Assembly: GCF_024756275.1 (NCBI RefSeq)
Contig: NZ_JANUGQ010000011.1
Span: 165,488 to 229,487 of the forward strand
Reading direction: 5' to 3'
DNA: 64,000 nt
Source: Streptomyces pyxinae
GTDB taxonomy: Bacteria > Actinomycetota > Actinomycetes > Streptomycetales > Streptomycetaceae
In this document: positions 16,502-24,143 of the stretch, piece after piece
Numbering within the stretch: position 1 is the stretch's first letter
Layout of the letters: each line of letters opens with the position of its first letter
Translations under genes and position numbers: made by a program
Notes under the pieces: model-generated
Database searches by the model: none
What the model saw: only the letters and a program-made list of their open reading frames with translations
What the model was told of the DNA's origin: nothing

Positions 16502-17833
16502 GTGAGCAGCGAGAACGCAGACGCCGGAAACGCCGAGGACGCCGCGGGCTCCGGGAACGCCGGAGACACCCCGCACGCCGGAGACGCCGAACAGGCCGGA
16601 GACGCTGTGGAGGCCGGACAGGGCGAGCAGGCCGGCACCGGGGCCGGGGAGCAGGCGCCGGTCTGGGACGTCGTCGTGGTGGGCGCGGGCCCGTCGGGAG
16701 CCTCCGCCGCCTACGCGGCAGCGGTCGCGGGCCGCCGTGTGCTGCTCCTGGAGAAGGCCGAGCTGCCCCGCTACAAGACCTGCGGCGGCGGCATCATCGG
16801 CCCCTCGCGCGACGCCCTTCCGCCCGGCTTCGAACTGCCGCTGCGCGACCGGGTGCACGCGGTCACCTTCTCGCTGAACGGCCGGTTCGCCCGCACCCGC
16901 AAGTCCCGGCGGATGCTGTTCGGCCTGATCAACCGGCCCGAGTTCGACGCCGGTCTGGTCGAGCAGGCCCAGAAGGCGGGCGCCGAGCTGCGGACCGGCG
17001 TCACCGTCGCCCGGGTCGAGCAGCACGGGACGGCCGTACCCGACCGGCGTACCGTCGCGGTGGTCCTGGCGGACGGCGAGACGGTGCTCGCCCGCGCGGT
17101 GGTCGGCGCGGACGGCAGCGCGGGCCGGATAGGGGCCCATGTCGGCGTGAAGCTGGACCAGGTCGATCTGGGGCTGGAGGCCGAGATCCCGGTGCCGGAG
17201 ACGGTCGCCGAGGACTGGGCCGGGCGGGTGCTGATCGACTGGGGGCCGCTGCCCGGCAGTTACGGCTGGGTCTTCCCCAAGGGTGACACCCTGACCGTGG
17301 GCGTGATCTCGGCGCGCGGCGACGGCGCGGCGACCAAGCGCTATCTGGAGGACTTCATCGCCCGGCTGGGGCTCGCCGGCTTCGAGCCCGCCGTCTCGTC
17401 CGGGCATCTGACCCGCTGCCGCTCCGACGACTCACCGCTCTCCCGGGGCCGGGTGCTGGTCTGCGGCGACGCGGCCGGACTGCTGGAGCCGTGGACCCGC
17501 GAGGGCGTCTCCTTCGCGCTGCGCTCCGGCCGGCTGGCCGGTGAGTGGGCGGTGCGCATCGCGGAGGCGCACGACGCGGTGGAGGCCCGCCGCCAGGCGC
17601 TGAACTACGCGTTCGCCATCAAGTCCGGCCTCGGCGTCGAGATGGCGGTCGGCCGCCGGATGCTCCAGCTCTTCGAGCGGCGCCCCGGTCTGCTGCACGC
17701 CACGCTCACCGGGGTGCGCCCCGCGTGGAAGGCGTTCGCCGACATCACCCGGGGTGTCACCACCCTGGCCGGACTGGTGAGTTCGCACCCGCTGGCCCGC
17801 CGGGGCCTGGACGCCCTGGAGCGCCGCTCCTAG
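16502..17833 (+). CDS. Geranylgeranyl-reductase-family FAD-dependent oxidoreductase
   Basis: 443 residues. The FAD-binding fold starts at VWDVVVVGAGPSGASAAY (about 55-72), followed by LLLEKAELPRYKTCGGGI (the PxxKxCGG signature of the GGR family), VVGADGSAGRIG and RVLVCGDAAGLLEPWTREG (second FAD motif). The family reduces isoprenoid double bonds of polar lipids or quinone side chains. The first 50 residues are an extra acidic low-complexity tail made of AGDA-like repeats absent from typical members. The start is GTG 16502; a later start would remove this tail, but no better ribosome site was found. It converges with the gene at 17937 across a hairpin. Confidence 0.88.
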   Translation: MSSENADAGNAEDAAGSGNAGDTPHAGDAEQAGDAVEAGQGEQAGTGAGEQAPVWDVVVVGAGPSGASAAYAAAVAGRRVLLLEKAELPRYKTCGGGIIGPSRDALPPGFELPLRDRVHAVTFSLNGRFARTRKSRRMLFGLINRPEFDAGLVEQAQKAGAELRTGVTVARVEQHGTAVPDRRTVAVVLADGETVLARAVVGADGSAGRIGAHVGVKLDQVDLGLEAEIPVPETVAEDWAGRVLIDWGPLPGSYGWVFPKGDTLTVGVISARGDGAATKRYLEDFIARLGLAGFEPAVSSGHLTRCRSDDSPLSRGRVLVCGDAAGLLEPWTREGVSFALRSGRLAGEWAVRIAEAHDAVEARRQALNYAFAIKSGLGVEMAVGRRMLQLFERRPGLLHATLTGVRPAWKAFADITRGVTTLAGLVSSHPLARRGLDALERRS

Positions 17834-17877
17834 CCGGCTCTTCCTCCTTGTACGTTCTTGTACGGTTCCTCCCTCCC

Positions 17878-17908
17878 GTACGCCCGGCTCACGCGCGGCC
17901 GGGCGTAC
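17878..17908. terminator. Bidirectional hairpin between convergent genes
   Basis: GTACGCCCGG at 17878-17887 and CCGGGCGTAC at 17899-17908, extendable by a C-G pair, loop about 9 nt. It lies between the GGR-family gene (ends 17833) and the nitroreductase gene (ends 17937), so it can serve both. Confidence 0.75.
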
Positions 17909-17936
17909 GTGCCTCCCGGTGTCATCGGCCCCCGGC

Positions 17937-18419
17937 TCATTCCCCCGAGGTGATCCGGAAGACCGGGTGACGGTCCGCCACCGCCCGCAGCTCCTCGTCC
18001 GAGGAGTCCGGGCCCACGCCCGGGAAGAACAGTCCCACCTCCGCCTTCCAGCGCCGGAGGTAGGCGCGCAGCACGGCGGGCTTCTCGTCGTCCGGCAGCT
18101 CCTCGACGGTGAACGTCTCCGCCCGCTTGCCGAGCAGCAGTTGCCCGCCCCCGGCCGCCCGCATGTTGCGGGTCCACTGGACGTGGCCGCGCGGGGCGAC
18201 CAGATAGCGGGTCCCGTCCAGGGTGAGCACATTGACCGGCGTACGGCGCCACTCACCGCTCCTGCGGCCGCGCACCGCCAGGATCCGGGAGCCCCAGACG
18301 CTGATTCCGCGCCGGGTCAGCCAGGCGACGAACCGGTTGACCACCCGGACGGTGAACCAGCCGGGCGGTACGACATGGGCGGCGGTGGATGCGGCGGGAG
18401 CGACGGGAGTTGCGGGCAT
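17937..18419 (-). CDS. Nitroreductase/deazaflavin (F420)-dependent oxidoreductase
   Basis: 160 residues. ATG 18419 has GGAGG 6 nt upstream. The sequence matches the DUF385/Ddn family: GSRILAVRGRRSGEWRRTPVNVLTLDGTRYLVAPRG is the deazaflavin phosphate/ring pocket, and QWTRNMRAAGGG follows. Members use F420H2 to reduce quinones, nitroimidazoles or other electron-poor compounds; it has no transmembrane part. It is divergent from a TetR gene with two identical palindromes between them, so expression is probably repressed until the TetR ligand appears. Confidence 0.88.
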   Translation of the reverse strand: MPATPVAPAASTAAHVVPPGWFTVRVVNRFVAWLTRRGISVWGSRILAVRGRRSGEWRRTPVNVLTLDGTRYLVAPRGHVQWTRNMRAAGGGQLLLGKRAETFTVEELPDDEKPAVLRAYLRRWKAEVGLFFPGVGPDSSDEELRAVADRHPVFRITSGE

Positions 18420-18547
18420 GACCGGCCTCCAGGGCGGGGACGCGACGGGCGGGGACGGGACGGACAGGGGTGGGACGGGGACGGCGCGGGCGGCCGATGG
18501 CGTGCCGGAGCGACGGCCACTGGCATCACCCACCGCCGGAACACACC

Positions 18548-18562
18548 GAGAGCACTGCTCTC
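18548..18562. promoter_or_regulatory. TetR operator copy 1, GAGAGCACTGCTCTC
   Basis: Perfect 15-bp palindrome about a central C. The core AGAGCACTGCTCT recurs at 18603-18615. It lies in the 235-bp divergent region between the F420 oxidoreductase and TetR genes. The regulator assignment is from position. Confidence 0.7.
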
Positions 18563-18602
18563 TCTCCGGGTTCAGTCTGCCCCGTTCCGCCCCGCCCGCG
18601 CA

Positions 18603-18615
18603 AGAGCACTGCTCT
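18603..18615. promoter_or_regulatory. TetR operator copy 2, AGAGCACTGCTCT
   Basis: Perfect 13-bp palindrome identical in its core to copy 1, centre-to-centre distance 54 bp (about five helical turns). It is 40 bp before the TetR start codon, well placed for autoregulation. Confidence 0.7.
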
Positions 18616-18654
18616 CATTTCGGTTCACTGCTCCGTCGATGGCAGACTGCGGCC

Positions 18655-19347
18655 ATGGAGAAAATCCGGGGAGCCCGGGCCCGTGCCCGGGACGAGGTCA
18701 CCGCCGCCATCAAGGACGAGGCGCGGAGGCAGCTGGCCGCCGAGGGCGCCGCCAAGCTGTCGCTGCGGGCCGTGGCGCGGGAGCTCGGGATGGTGTCGTC
18801 CGCTCTCTATCGCTACTTCCCCAGCCGGGACGAGCTGCTCACCGCGCTCATCGTGGACGCCTACAACGCGCTGGGCGCCGCCGCCGAGGCCGCCCTCGCC
18901 GCGCCGGCGGCCGAAGGCGGGGACCATCTGGCGCGCTGGACCGGCGTCTGCCGGGCGGTGCGCGCCTGGGCGGTGGCCCATCCGCACGAGTACGCCCTGC
19001 TCTACGGCTCACCCGTGCCCGGCTATCACGCGCCCCGGGACACCGTGGGTCCCGCCTCTCGCGTGGGACTCGCCCTGGTCGGTGTCGTCCGCGCCGCCCA
19101 CGACGACGGCAGCGCGCGGCCCTGCCCCGAGCCGCCCGGTGAACTCCGGGACGAGGCGCGGCGGATCGCCGCCGAGCTGGCTCCCGGTCTGCCGCCCGGA
19201 TCGGCGCTGGTCCTGCTGCGGACGTGGTCGCAGCTGTTCGGACTGATCTCGTTCGAGGTGTTCGGCCAGTTCGACCGGATCGTGACGGAGCGGGAGGCGT
19301 TCTTCGCCGAGGCGGCCGCACGGCTGGGCCGGGAGGCCGGGCTGTGA
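18655..19347 (+). CDS. TetR-family transcriptional regulator
   Basis: 230 residues. N-terminal HTH: LSLRAVARELGMVSSALYRYFPSRDELL (about residues 37-64) is the classic TetR recognition segment. The C-terminal ligand domain contains ALVLLRTWSQLFGLISFEVFGQF, found in the TetR subgroup with a WHG-type C-terminal domain. ATG 18655 is taken; the open frame extends upstream without a ribosome site. It probably represses itself and the divergent F420-dependent oxidoreductase through the two palindromes in between. The inducer is unknown. Confidence 0.92.
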   Translation: MEKIRGARARARDEVTAAIKDEARRQLAAEGAAKLSLRAVARELGMVSSALYRYFPSRDELLTALIVDAYNALGAAAEAALAAPAAEGGDHLARWTGVCRAVRAWAVAHPHEYALLYGSPVPGYHAPRDTVGPASRVGLALVGVVRAAHDDGSARPCPEPPGELRDEARRIAAELAPGLPPGSALVLLRTWSQLFGLISFEVFGQFDRIVTEREAFFAEAAARLGREAGL

Positions 19348-19390
19348 CCGGCCCCGGGCCCTCGCCGCCCCGCTGAACCGGCCCCCTTTC

Positions 19391-20626
19391 TCAGCCCTGC
19401 CCGGCCGTCGCCGTGGCGCCCCGGGTGGTCCAGCCGATCAGCGCGGCGACCCCGGCCAGCGCGGCGACGGTGGTCAGCGCCAGCGGCAGCGAGAACCACT
19501 CCGCGAGAAAGCCGATGACCGGCGGGCCCAGCAGCATGCCGCCGTAGCCCAGGGTGGAGGCCGCCGCCACCCCGCCGGGCCCGGCCAGCGCGCCCGCCCG
19601 GGCGATGGCGACCGGGAAGATGTTGGCCAGCCCCAGACCGGTGACGGCGAAGCCCAGCAGGGCGAGCCAGACGGCCGGGGCGAGGGAGCCCAGCAGCATC
19701 CCCGCCATGGCGGTCGCCCCGCCCGCGACCAGGGTGCGGGTCTGGCCCAGCCGCTCCAGGAGCGCGGTGCCGGAGAGCCGCCCGGCGGTCATCGCCAGCG
19801 CGAAGACCGCGTAGCCGGTGGCCGCGACGCCCGGCCGGGCGGCCAGGTCCTGGCTCAGGTGCAGCGCGCCCCAGTCGGCCAGCGCGCCTTCGCCGTACGC
19901 GGTGCAGAGCGCGATCACCCCGAAGACCGCCACCAGCCGCCGCGCCCGGCGGGTCGCCCTGGCGGGCCCGCGCGCGTCCCCGGCCGGCCGGGTCTCCGGC
20001 GCGGTGGGAGCCGGGTGGCGGAGCAGTACGGGCCCGGCGAGGCCGGTCAGCACCAGCCCGGCGGCGGTGAGCCCGAGCAGGTGGACGGTGGGGGAGAGGC
20101 TGCCCGCGACCAGCCCGCCGAGCCCGGCGCCGAGCATGCCGCCGAGGCTGAACGCCGCGTGGAAGCCGGGCATCACCGGCCGCCGGAGCGCCGCCACCAG
20201 ATCGACGGCGGCGCTGTTCATGGCGACGTTGATGCCCCCGTACGCCGCGCCGAAGAGCAGCAGGACGAGGCCGAGCGCGAGCGCCGAGTGGGTCAGCGGC
20301 GGCAGCGCGATGCTCAGGCTGAGCAGCAGCCCGGCGGCGACGGTGACCGGATGGCTGCCGAACCGGCGGCAGAGCCGCCCGGTGAGCGTCATGGTCACCA
20401 CGGCGCCGGCCGACACCCCGAGCAGCGCGAGCCCGAGGTCCCCGGCGGAGGCGCCGGTCTGCTGCTTGATGGCGGGGATGCGTACCACCCAGCCGGCGAA
20501 CAGGAACCCGTCGAGGGCGAAGAAGAGCGTCAGCGCGGTACGGAGGCGGGCGAGGGGGTCGGGCGCGGGCGGACCGCCGAGAGCGCTTCCGAGCGGCGCC
20601 GCCTCCACTTTGTTCATCTTCGGCAC
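19391..20626 (-). CDS. MFS transporter (YbjJ/fucose-permease-like group)
   Basis: 411 residues, about 12 hydrophobic segments. Typical features of this MFS branch are FAGWVVRIPAIKQQTG in the first segment, GRLCRRFGSHPV (cytoplasmic loop 2-3), GAAYGGINVAMNSAAVDL, PGFHAAFSLGGMLGAGLGG and the late YGGMLLGPPVIGFLAEWFSLPLAL. The substrate is unknown; relatives include inner-membrane exporters and sugar permeases. The start is GTG 20626 or ATG 20617; neither has a convincing ribosome site, and TATGCT just upstream could be a -10 for a near-leaderless transcript. It converges with the TetR gene. Confidence 0.88.
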   Translation of the reverse strand: MPKMNKVEAAPLGSALGGPPAPDPLARLRTALTLFFALDGFLFAGWVVRIPAIKQQTGASAGDLGLALLGVSAGAVVTMTLTGRLCRRFGSHPVTVAAGLLLSLSIALPPLTHSALALGLVLLLFGAAYGGINVAMNSAAVDLVAALRRPVMPGFHAAFSLGGMLGAGLGGLVAGSLSPTVHLLGLTAAGLVLTGLAGPVLLRHPAPTAPETRPAGDARGPARATRRARRLVAVFGVIALCTAYGEGALADWGALHLSQDLAARPGVAATGYAVFALAMTAGRLSGTALLERLGQTRTLVAGGATAMAGMLLGSLAPAVWLALLGFAVTGLGLANIFPVAIARAGALAGPGGVAAASTLGYGGMLLGPPVIGFLAEWFSLPLALTTVAALAGVAALIGWTTRGATATAGQG

Positions 20627-20749
20627 AAAGTCAGCATAGGGACGGCCCTCACCGCCATCAACCCCTTACCGCCGCCCCGGACGCGCCGACGGGTGGTGCT
20701 CCTGGCCCGTACGGGCCACGGAGGCACCACCCGCCCCTTCCCGCCTCGT

Positions 20750-21400
20750 TCAGGAGCCCTCCCGGACCTCCTCCGCGATGTCCTTGTCCAGCGCCGCCCG
20801 TACCAACGCGGCGGCGAAAGCCGGGAGTTCGTCCTTCTCCACCAGCCCGGCCAGCTTCTCGCCGTCCTTCGGGAGCCCCAGCTTCTCCGCCCCGTCCAGC
20901 GCCTTCCCGTCCAGCCGGGGCGCGGCCTCCTTCCATACCCCCTGCACCTCGCGCAGAAAGATGTCCGCCCCGGCCGGTCCGATCCCGGGCACCTCCTGGA
21001 GCAGCCGGGCAATGGCCTCCGGGTCGCCGTCCGCCTTCTCCCGCAGCCGCCGCAGATCGCCCCCGTACCGGTCGATCACCAGCTCCGCGCCGTCCCCGAG
21101 CTGGGTGGCGGTCCGCTCGTCGTAGCGGCGGTACCCGCCCTCCCCGAGCGCGTCCACCCGCTGCTGCCAGGTGGCGTCCCGCATCTTCTTCGGGCTGCGC
21201 ATCCCCGCGCCGAACAGCGCCCGCGCCGCCGCCACCGCCACGCTCGCCCGGATCCTGGCGCTGAGCAGCAAGGACAGCACCAGCAGTTCGTAGAGCGGCT
21301 GCGGGGTGTCCTTCAACCGGATCCCGGCCTCCTCCGCGTACGTCTTCCCGTGCTCGTCCAGCAGGGTGCGTACCGTCTCCTTGTCACCGGCGCGTGCCAT
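20750..21400 (-). CDS. HhH-GPD-type DNA glycosylase/endonuclease-like protein
   Basis: 216 residues. ATG 21400 is preceded by GGAGG. The helix-hairpin-helix with the Gly/Pro-rich loop is LLQEVPGIGPAGADIFLREV (about 145-164), as in the Nth/MutY superfamily. The early PLYELLVLSLLLSARIRASVAV helix corresponds to the N-terminal bundle. The iron-sulphur cysteine cluster is absent. It may act in base-excision repair, but the active-site Lys of endonuclease III is not obvious, so a glycosylase of different specificity or a non-catalytic binder is possible. Confidence 0.75.
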   Translation of the reverse strand: MARAGDKETVRTLLDEHGKTYAEEAGIRLKDTPQPLYELLVLSLLLSARIRASVAVAAARALFGAGMRSPKKMRDATWQQRVDALGEGGYRRYDERTATQLGDGAELVIDRYGGDLRRLREKADGDPEAIARLLQEVPGIGPAGADIFLREVQGVWKEAAPRLDGKALDGAEKLGLPKDGEKLAGLVEKDELPAFAAALVRAALDKDIAEEVREGS

Positions 21401-21462
21401 GGACCCTCCGTGCTGTCGTCCCGTCCACCGGCTCCCGCAGTACCCTCCGCCCCCCACCCGAA

Positions 21463-21497
21463 ACCCCCGCCACCCCGGACGGGGGAGTGACGGGGGC
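21463..21497 (-). terminator. Terminator after DUF397 gene 1
   Basis: CCCCCGCCAC (21464-21473) pairs with GTGACGGGGG (21486-21495) with one G-U-type mismatch, enclosing CCCC-GGAC-GGGG. It starts just past the minus-strand DUF397 stop at 21516 and resembles the hairpin after the second DUF397 gene, consistent with duplication of gene plus 3' region. Confidence 0.65.
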
Positions 21498-21515
21498 TTC
21501 GGCGTCACGCGTCGT

Positions 21516-21722
21516 TCAGCGACGGACCATCCCGACGAAGGCCGCCCAGGCACCGGCGGCCACGGCCAGTGTCGGACCGGCCGCGACCTTGCTGTCCCGT
21601 ACGGGGACGAGCCCGGTGGTGGCGGCCGAGCGCGGCGCCCACTCGACGCAGTTGCCGCCTTCTGGGCCGCTGTAGCTGGACTTGACCCATCCAGTGCGAG
21701 ACACGAGCAGTGCGTCGCTCAT
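21516..21722 (-). CDS. DUF397 domain protein (Scr2-like), copy 1
   Basis: 68 residues. ATG 21722 has AAGGGGA upstream. The DUF397 pattern is complete: WVKSSYSGPEGGNCVEWAP, VPVRDSKVAAGP and a final WAAFVGMVRR. These small proteins occur beside XRE/DUF5753 regulators in Streptomyces and act with them in toxin-antitoxin-like control of development and antibiotic production (Scr1/Scr2 in S. coelicolor). It is a paralogue of the gene at 21918 (about 60% identity by eye) but is separated from it by a terminator, so it has its own promoter in 21723-21870. Confidence 0.9.
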   Translation of the reverse strand: MSDALLVSRTGWVKSSYSGPEGGNCVEWAPRSAATTGLVPVRDSKVAAGPTLAVAAGAWAAFVGMVRR

Positions 21723-21777
21723 TTCAGTATCCCCTTCTCTCCCCAAGTAGGGCCGAGAGCAGTCGACTTGATGGCGT

Positions 21778-21793
21778 TGTGTCCGGGAACACA
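21778..21793. promoter_or_regulatory. Inverted repeat TGTGT-N6-ACACA upstream of DUF397 copy 1
   Basis: Five-base half-sites around a GC-rich centre, 56 bp before the DUF397 copy 1 start in a lower-GC stretch. It is a candidate operator or promoter element only; no consensus known to me is matched. Confidence 0.3.
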
Positions 21794-21870
21794 TGGTAGA
21801 TCCAGACGACTGTCCGGGCCCACCTGCGGGACAACGACGGGTGCCTTGCGCTGCTGTCCAGCATGACGGA

Positions 21871-21904
21871 GCCCCCGTCTCTCCGGGAGTGGAGTGACGG
21901 GGGC
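21871..21904 (-). terminator. Terminator after DUF397 gene 2
   Basis: GCCCCCGTC at 21871-21879 and GACGGGGGC at 21896-21904, 9-bp perfect stem with a further weak pairing in the 16-nt loop. It is 14 bp beyond the minus-strand stop at 21918. Confidence 0.75.
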
Positions 21905-21917
21905 CGGCGGGTGCGAC

Positions 21918-22115
21918 TCAGCTGCGGACCATGCCGACGAAGGCTGTCCAGGCGTCGGTGGACATGGCCAGTGCCGGACCGGCCGGGACCTTGCTGTCGC
22001 GGACAGGAACAAGGCCGGTGAGGTTCGCGTGAGTCGGCGCCCACTCGATGCACTGGCCCTCGCCACCGCTGTATGTGCTCTTGACCCATTCGACGGTGCC
22101 GGGCGCGTTGCTCAT
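21918..22115 (-). CDS. DUF397 domain protein (Scr2-like), copy 2
   Basis: 65 residues with the family pattern EWVKSTYSGGEGQCIEWAP, LVPVRDSKVPAGPALAM and AWTAFVGMVRS. Its ATG (22115) overlaps the stop of the upstream XRE regulator gene by 4 nt (ATGA), so the two are translationally coupled and likely interact, as known for Scr1/Scr2-type pairs. Third-position GC is slightly lower than in the neighbouring housekeeping genes. Confidence 0.92.
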   Translation of the reverse strand: MSNAPGTVEWVKSTYSGGEGQCIEWAPTHANLTGLVPVRDSKVPAGPALAMSTDAWTAFVGMVRS

Positions 22116-22942
22116 CTCTGGTGCTCCTCCATAATCTCGCCCATCAGAATCAGCGACTCGTCCTCGGACAGCGCCGCCATGCGTAGACGGTCGAACATGG
22201 CGACCGCCGTATGCACAACGGTACTGGTGTGGTCCACCTGCCCGCCGTGGGTGGGTGTTTCGCTGTAGACCGCTTGCGGTCTGCCTTCTGCTGAAAGCAG
22301 CGTGAACGGCAGGTGGCTGGGGGCGGCACCGGCCTTGTGCGGTAGCACCTGCAGTGTGATGTGCGGAGACCGTGTGGCCGTCATGAGGTGTTCGAGCTGG
22401 GCGGCCATGACAGCCTTGCCGCCGACTTGGGTTCGTAGGACGGCCTCATGAATGACGACCCACAGGAGCGGCGGATTCTCGCGGTCCAGCACCGATTGCC
22501 GACGCATGCGAAGTTCGACCCGCTCACTGATTTGCTCGTCCGTCTCGCGCGGAAAGGCGGCGCGCATGACTGCTTCCGCGTATTCCCGCGTCTGCAAAAG
22601 GCCCATCAGGAACGTACATGAGTAGTCGGTGATCCCGCTGGCCGCCTCCTCCAAAGTGATGTATGGGATGAACCATTCCGGATTTCCTTTCTTGTGCAGC
22701 TGTGCTCGCAGACGGACGTACACCCCTGGCGTACCGGCTACCCGATCCATGGCTTTGGCGAAGCCTTCAGACGCCAGCACTGCCCCGGATTCCACCTTGC
22801 TCAACTGAGGCTGTCCGTAGCGCAGCAGCTCGGCAAATGCGGGCTGCGGCAAGCCCATGGCCGTGCGTAGCGCCTCCACTTCTTGACCGAAGTAGGCGGC
22901 CGCGTCGCTTGGTTCGCGCCCTTGATCGACTGCTTCGCTCAC
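22112..22942 (-). CDS. XRE-family regulator with DUF5753 (Scr1 type)
   Basis: 276 residues. The GTG start at 22942 has GGAG 8 nt upstream. The N-terminal HTH is EVEALRTAMGLPQPAFAELLRYGQPQLSKVESG (about 21-53). The C-terminal DUF5753 domain contains the hallmark run ITDYSCTFLMGLLQTREYAEAVM, RMRRQSVL and HITLQVLPHKAGAAP. Such proteins pair with DUF397 partners and affect sporulation or antibiotic synthesis. It is coupled to the DUF397 gene at 21918. The divergent cassette of small genes begins 121 bp away, with an inverted repeat between that may be its operator. Local GC is lower than average, hinting at acquisition. Confidence 0.93.
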   Translation of the reverse strand: MSEAVDQGREPSDAAAYFGQEVEALRTAMGLPQPAFAELLRYGQPQLSKVESGAVLASEGFAKAMDRVAGTPGVYVRLRAQLHKKGNPEWFIPYITLEEAASGITDYSCTFLMGLLQTREYAEAVMRAAFPRETDEQISERVELRMRRQSVLDRENPPLLWVVIHEAVLRTQVGGKAVMAAQLEHLMTATRSPHITLQVLPHKAGAAPSHLPFTLLSAEGRPQAVYSETPTHGGQVDHTSTVVHTAVAMFDRLRMAALSEDESLILMGEIMEEHQR

Positions 22943-22960
22943 GTGTTCAACTCCGCTTCT

Positions 22961-22979
22961 ATTCCATCAACGTTGGAAT
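22961..22979. promoter_or_regulatory. 19-bp inverted repeat ATTCCATCAACGTTGGAAT
   Basis: ATTCCA (22961-22966) and TGGAAT (22974-22979) flank an internal CAACGTTG palindrome. It sits 18 bp upstream of the XRE start in the region shared with the divergent small-gene cassette. It is a plausible operator of the XRE regulator by position. Confidence 0.5.
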
Positions 22980-23063
22980 GGCTTCGGGCCTGTTCAGCGT
23001 ACGTCCGGACGGCTCAAGCTGTGGGAAGAACGTCATAGCATCCCCCGAAGCTGAGGTCTTCCA

Positions 23064-23255
23064 ATGAACGACGTGCCCCCCTTGTCGCCCGCGAACGGCC
23101 ATGCCTTGGTGTTGTTGAATCCGTGCATGCTGCCGCCCCCCAAGCGGCCATGCGAGGACGACCAGAAGGTCGAAATGACGGACTCCCCGACGCTGGCACG
23201 TATTCGGCTCGCATTGTCTCGGGCGAACGCCCGTTCGCGGGGTGAGGTGTTGTGA
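23064..23255 (+). CDS. Small protein of unknown function, first gene of cassette
   Basis: 63 residues. ATG 23064 follows GAGG about 8 nt upstream. It has no recognisable domain; composition is mixed, with two cysteines (NPCMLPPP, RPCEDD) and an amphipathic C-terminus (LARIRLALSRANARSR). Its stop overlaps the GTG of the next gene by 4 nt, which supports that it is translated. It is divergent from the XRE/DUF397 pair, as often seen for small accessory genes beside Scr1-type regulators. Confidence 0.55.
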   Translation: MNDVPPLSPANGHALVLLNPCMLPPPKRPCEDDQKVEMTDSPTLARIRLALSRANARSRGEVL

Positions 23256-23575
23256 TCGGGCGCCGGGCCCGGGTTCGGGCGGCGCTGGCGGCGAATCTGG
23301 CCGCGTACTGCCAGGAGCACGGGATCGATCTGCTGGCGGCGATCTTCGCGGAGCCGGACCCCGGGCCGCCGCCGGGGCGTTGGGCGGCGTTACGGCTCCG
23401 GGCCGACGACCTGCGGGGGCAGGCGCGGTGGCTGCGGGCGCGGGTGCGGATGTCGGTGCGCTGGTGGTGCACCCCGCCCGCCAGGCGCCGGGAGATCGAG
23501 CGGGCGGCCGAGGCCATGATGGCCCGCCTCTCGCGAGCAGGCGGGGCCAACGAACCCCGCAGGCCGCCGGGATGA
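23252..23575 (+). CDS. Unknown basic helical protein, second gene of cassette
   Basis: 107 residues, GTG start overlapping the preceding stop (GTGA), and its own TGA overlaps the next ATG. Strongly basic and predicted helical (RVRAALAANLAAYCQEHGI, then Arg-rich segments with several Trp). I recognise no family; a small DNA-binding or membrane-associated role would be guesswork. The tight double overlap is the main evidence that it is a real gene. Confidence 0.6.
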   Translation: MIGRRARVRAALAANLAAYCQEHGIDLLAAIFAEPDPGPPPGRWAALRLRADDLRGQARWLRARVRMSVRWWCTPPARRREIERAAEAMMARLSRAGGANEPRRPPG

Positions 23576-24042
23576 GCCCGGAGACCGAGCCGGCGGTCTA
23601 CTGGTGCGAGGCGGTGGCCGAGGGACCGGTGTACAGCACCGGACGGATCGTCACGTACGTACTGGGCAGCTGGCAGACGTTCTCCCCGGTGCTGGCGCTG
23701 CGCTGGCTGCGCGGCGAGGCCCGGCGGATCGCGGACCGGCTGGACCCCGACCCGGCCTGCTCGGGGTGGGTCACCGAGGCGATGCGCCGGCCGGTGGTCC
23801 CCGTACCCGACTGTCCGGCCGAACTGCGGGTGTGGGCCGCCGACATGGACGACCAGCGGGCCGCCCGCGAGCGGATCAAGGCCGGCGAGCCCCTGGTGGT
23901 CGTCGTCCCGGACGCCGACTGCCGCTACACCCTCTCCATTCGGCCCCTGCGCCTGCCGGCCCCGCTGCGGCCCGCGCCGCTCGGTGGCGGAGGGGGCCGC
24001 CGACGCCGCAGGCTCCGCACCTGGTGGCACCGGCCACGCTGA
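23572..24042 (+). CDS. Unknown protein, third gene of cassette
   Basis: 156 residues, ATG overlapping the previous stop by 4 nt (ATGA). The N-terminal half is acidic/aromatic (VYWCEAVAEGPVYSTGR, YVLGSWQTFSPVLALRWL), then a helical segment (RGEARRIADRLDPD), VWAADMDDQRAARERIK, a beta-rich patch PLVVVVPDADCRYTLSI and a Gly/Arg basic tail. It resembles the short hypothetical proteins of Streptomyces accessory regions, but no named family is recognised. A perfect hairpin follows at 24045. Confidence 0.65.
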   Translation: MSPETEPAVYWCEAVAEGPVYSTGRIVTYVLGSWQTFSPVLALRWLRGEARRIADRLDPDPACSGWVTEAMRRPVVPVPDCPAELRVWAADMDDQRAARERIKAGEPLVVVVPDADCRYTLSIRPLRLPAPLRPAPLGGGGGRRRRRLRTWWHRPR

Positions 24043-24044
24043 CT

Positions 24045-24085
24045 CCCCTCCGGGTGACGACAACGGATCCCGTCGCCCGGAGGGG
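24045..24085 (+). terminator. Terminator after the third cassette gene
   Basis: CCCCTCCGGGTGACG (24045-24059) pairs over all 15 positions with CGTCGCCCGGAGGGG (24071-24085), allowing one G-U pair, loop 11 nt. It begins 3 bp after the stop. Confidence 0.85.
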
Positions 24086-24143
24086 GCTGGACCTCTCGTG
24101 CCCACCCGGGCCCGGGAGTTGAGAAAGAGAAGGGAACAGTCCC

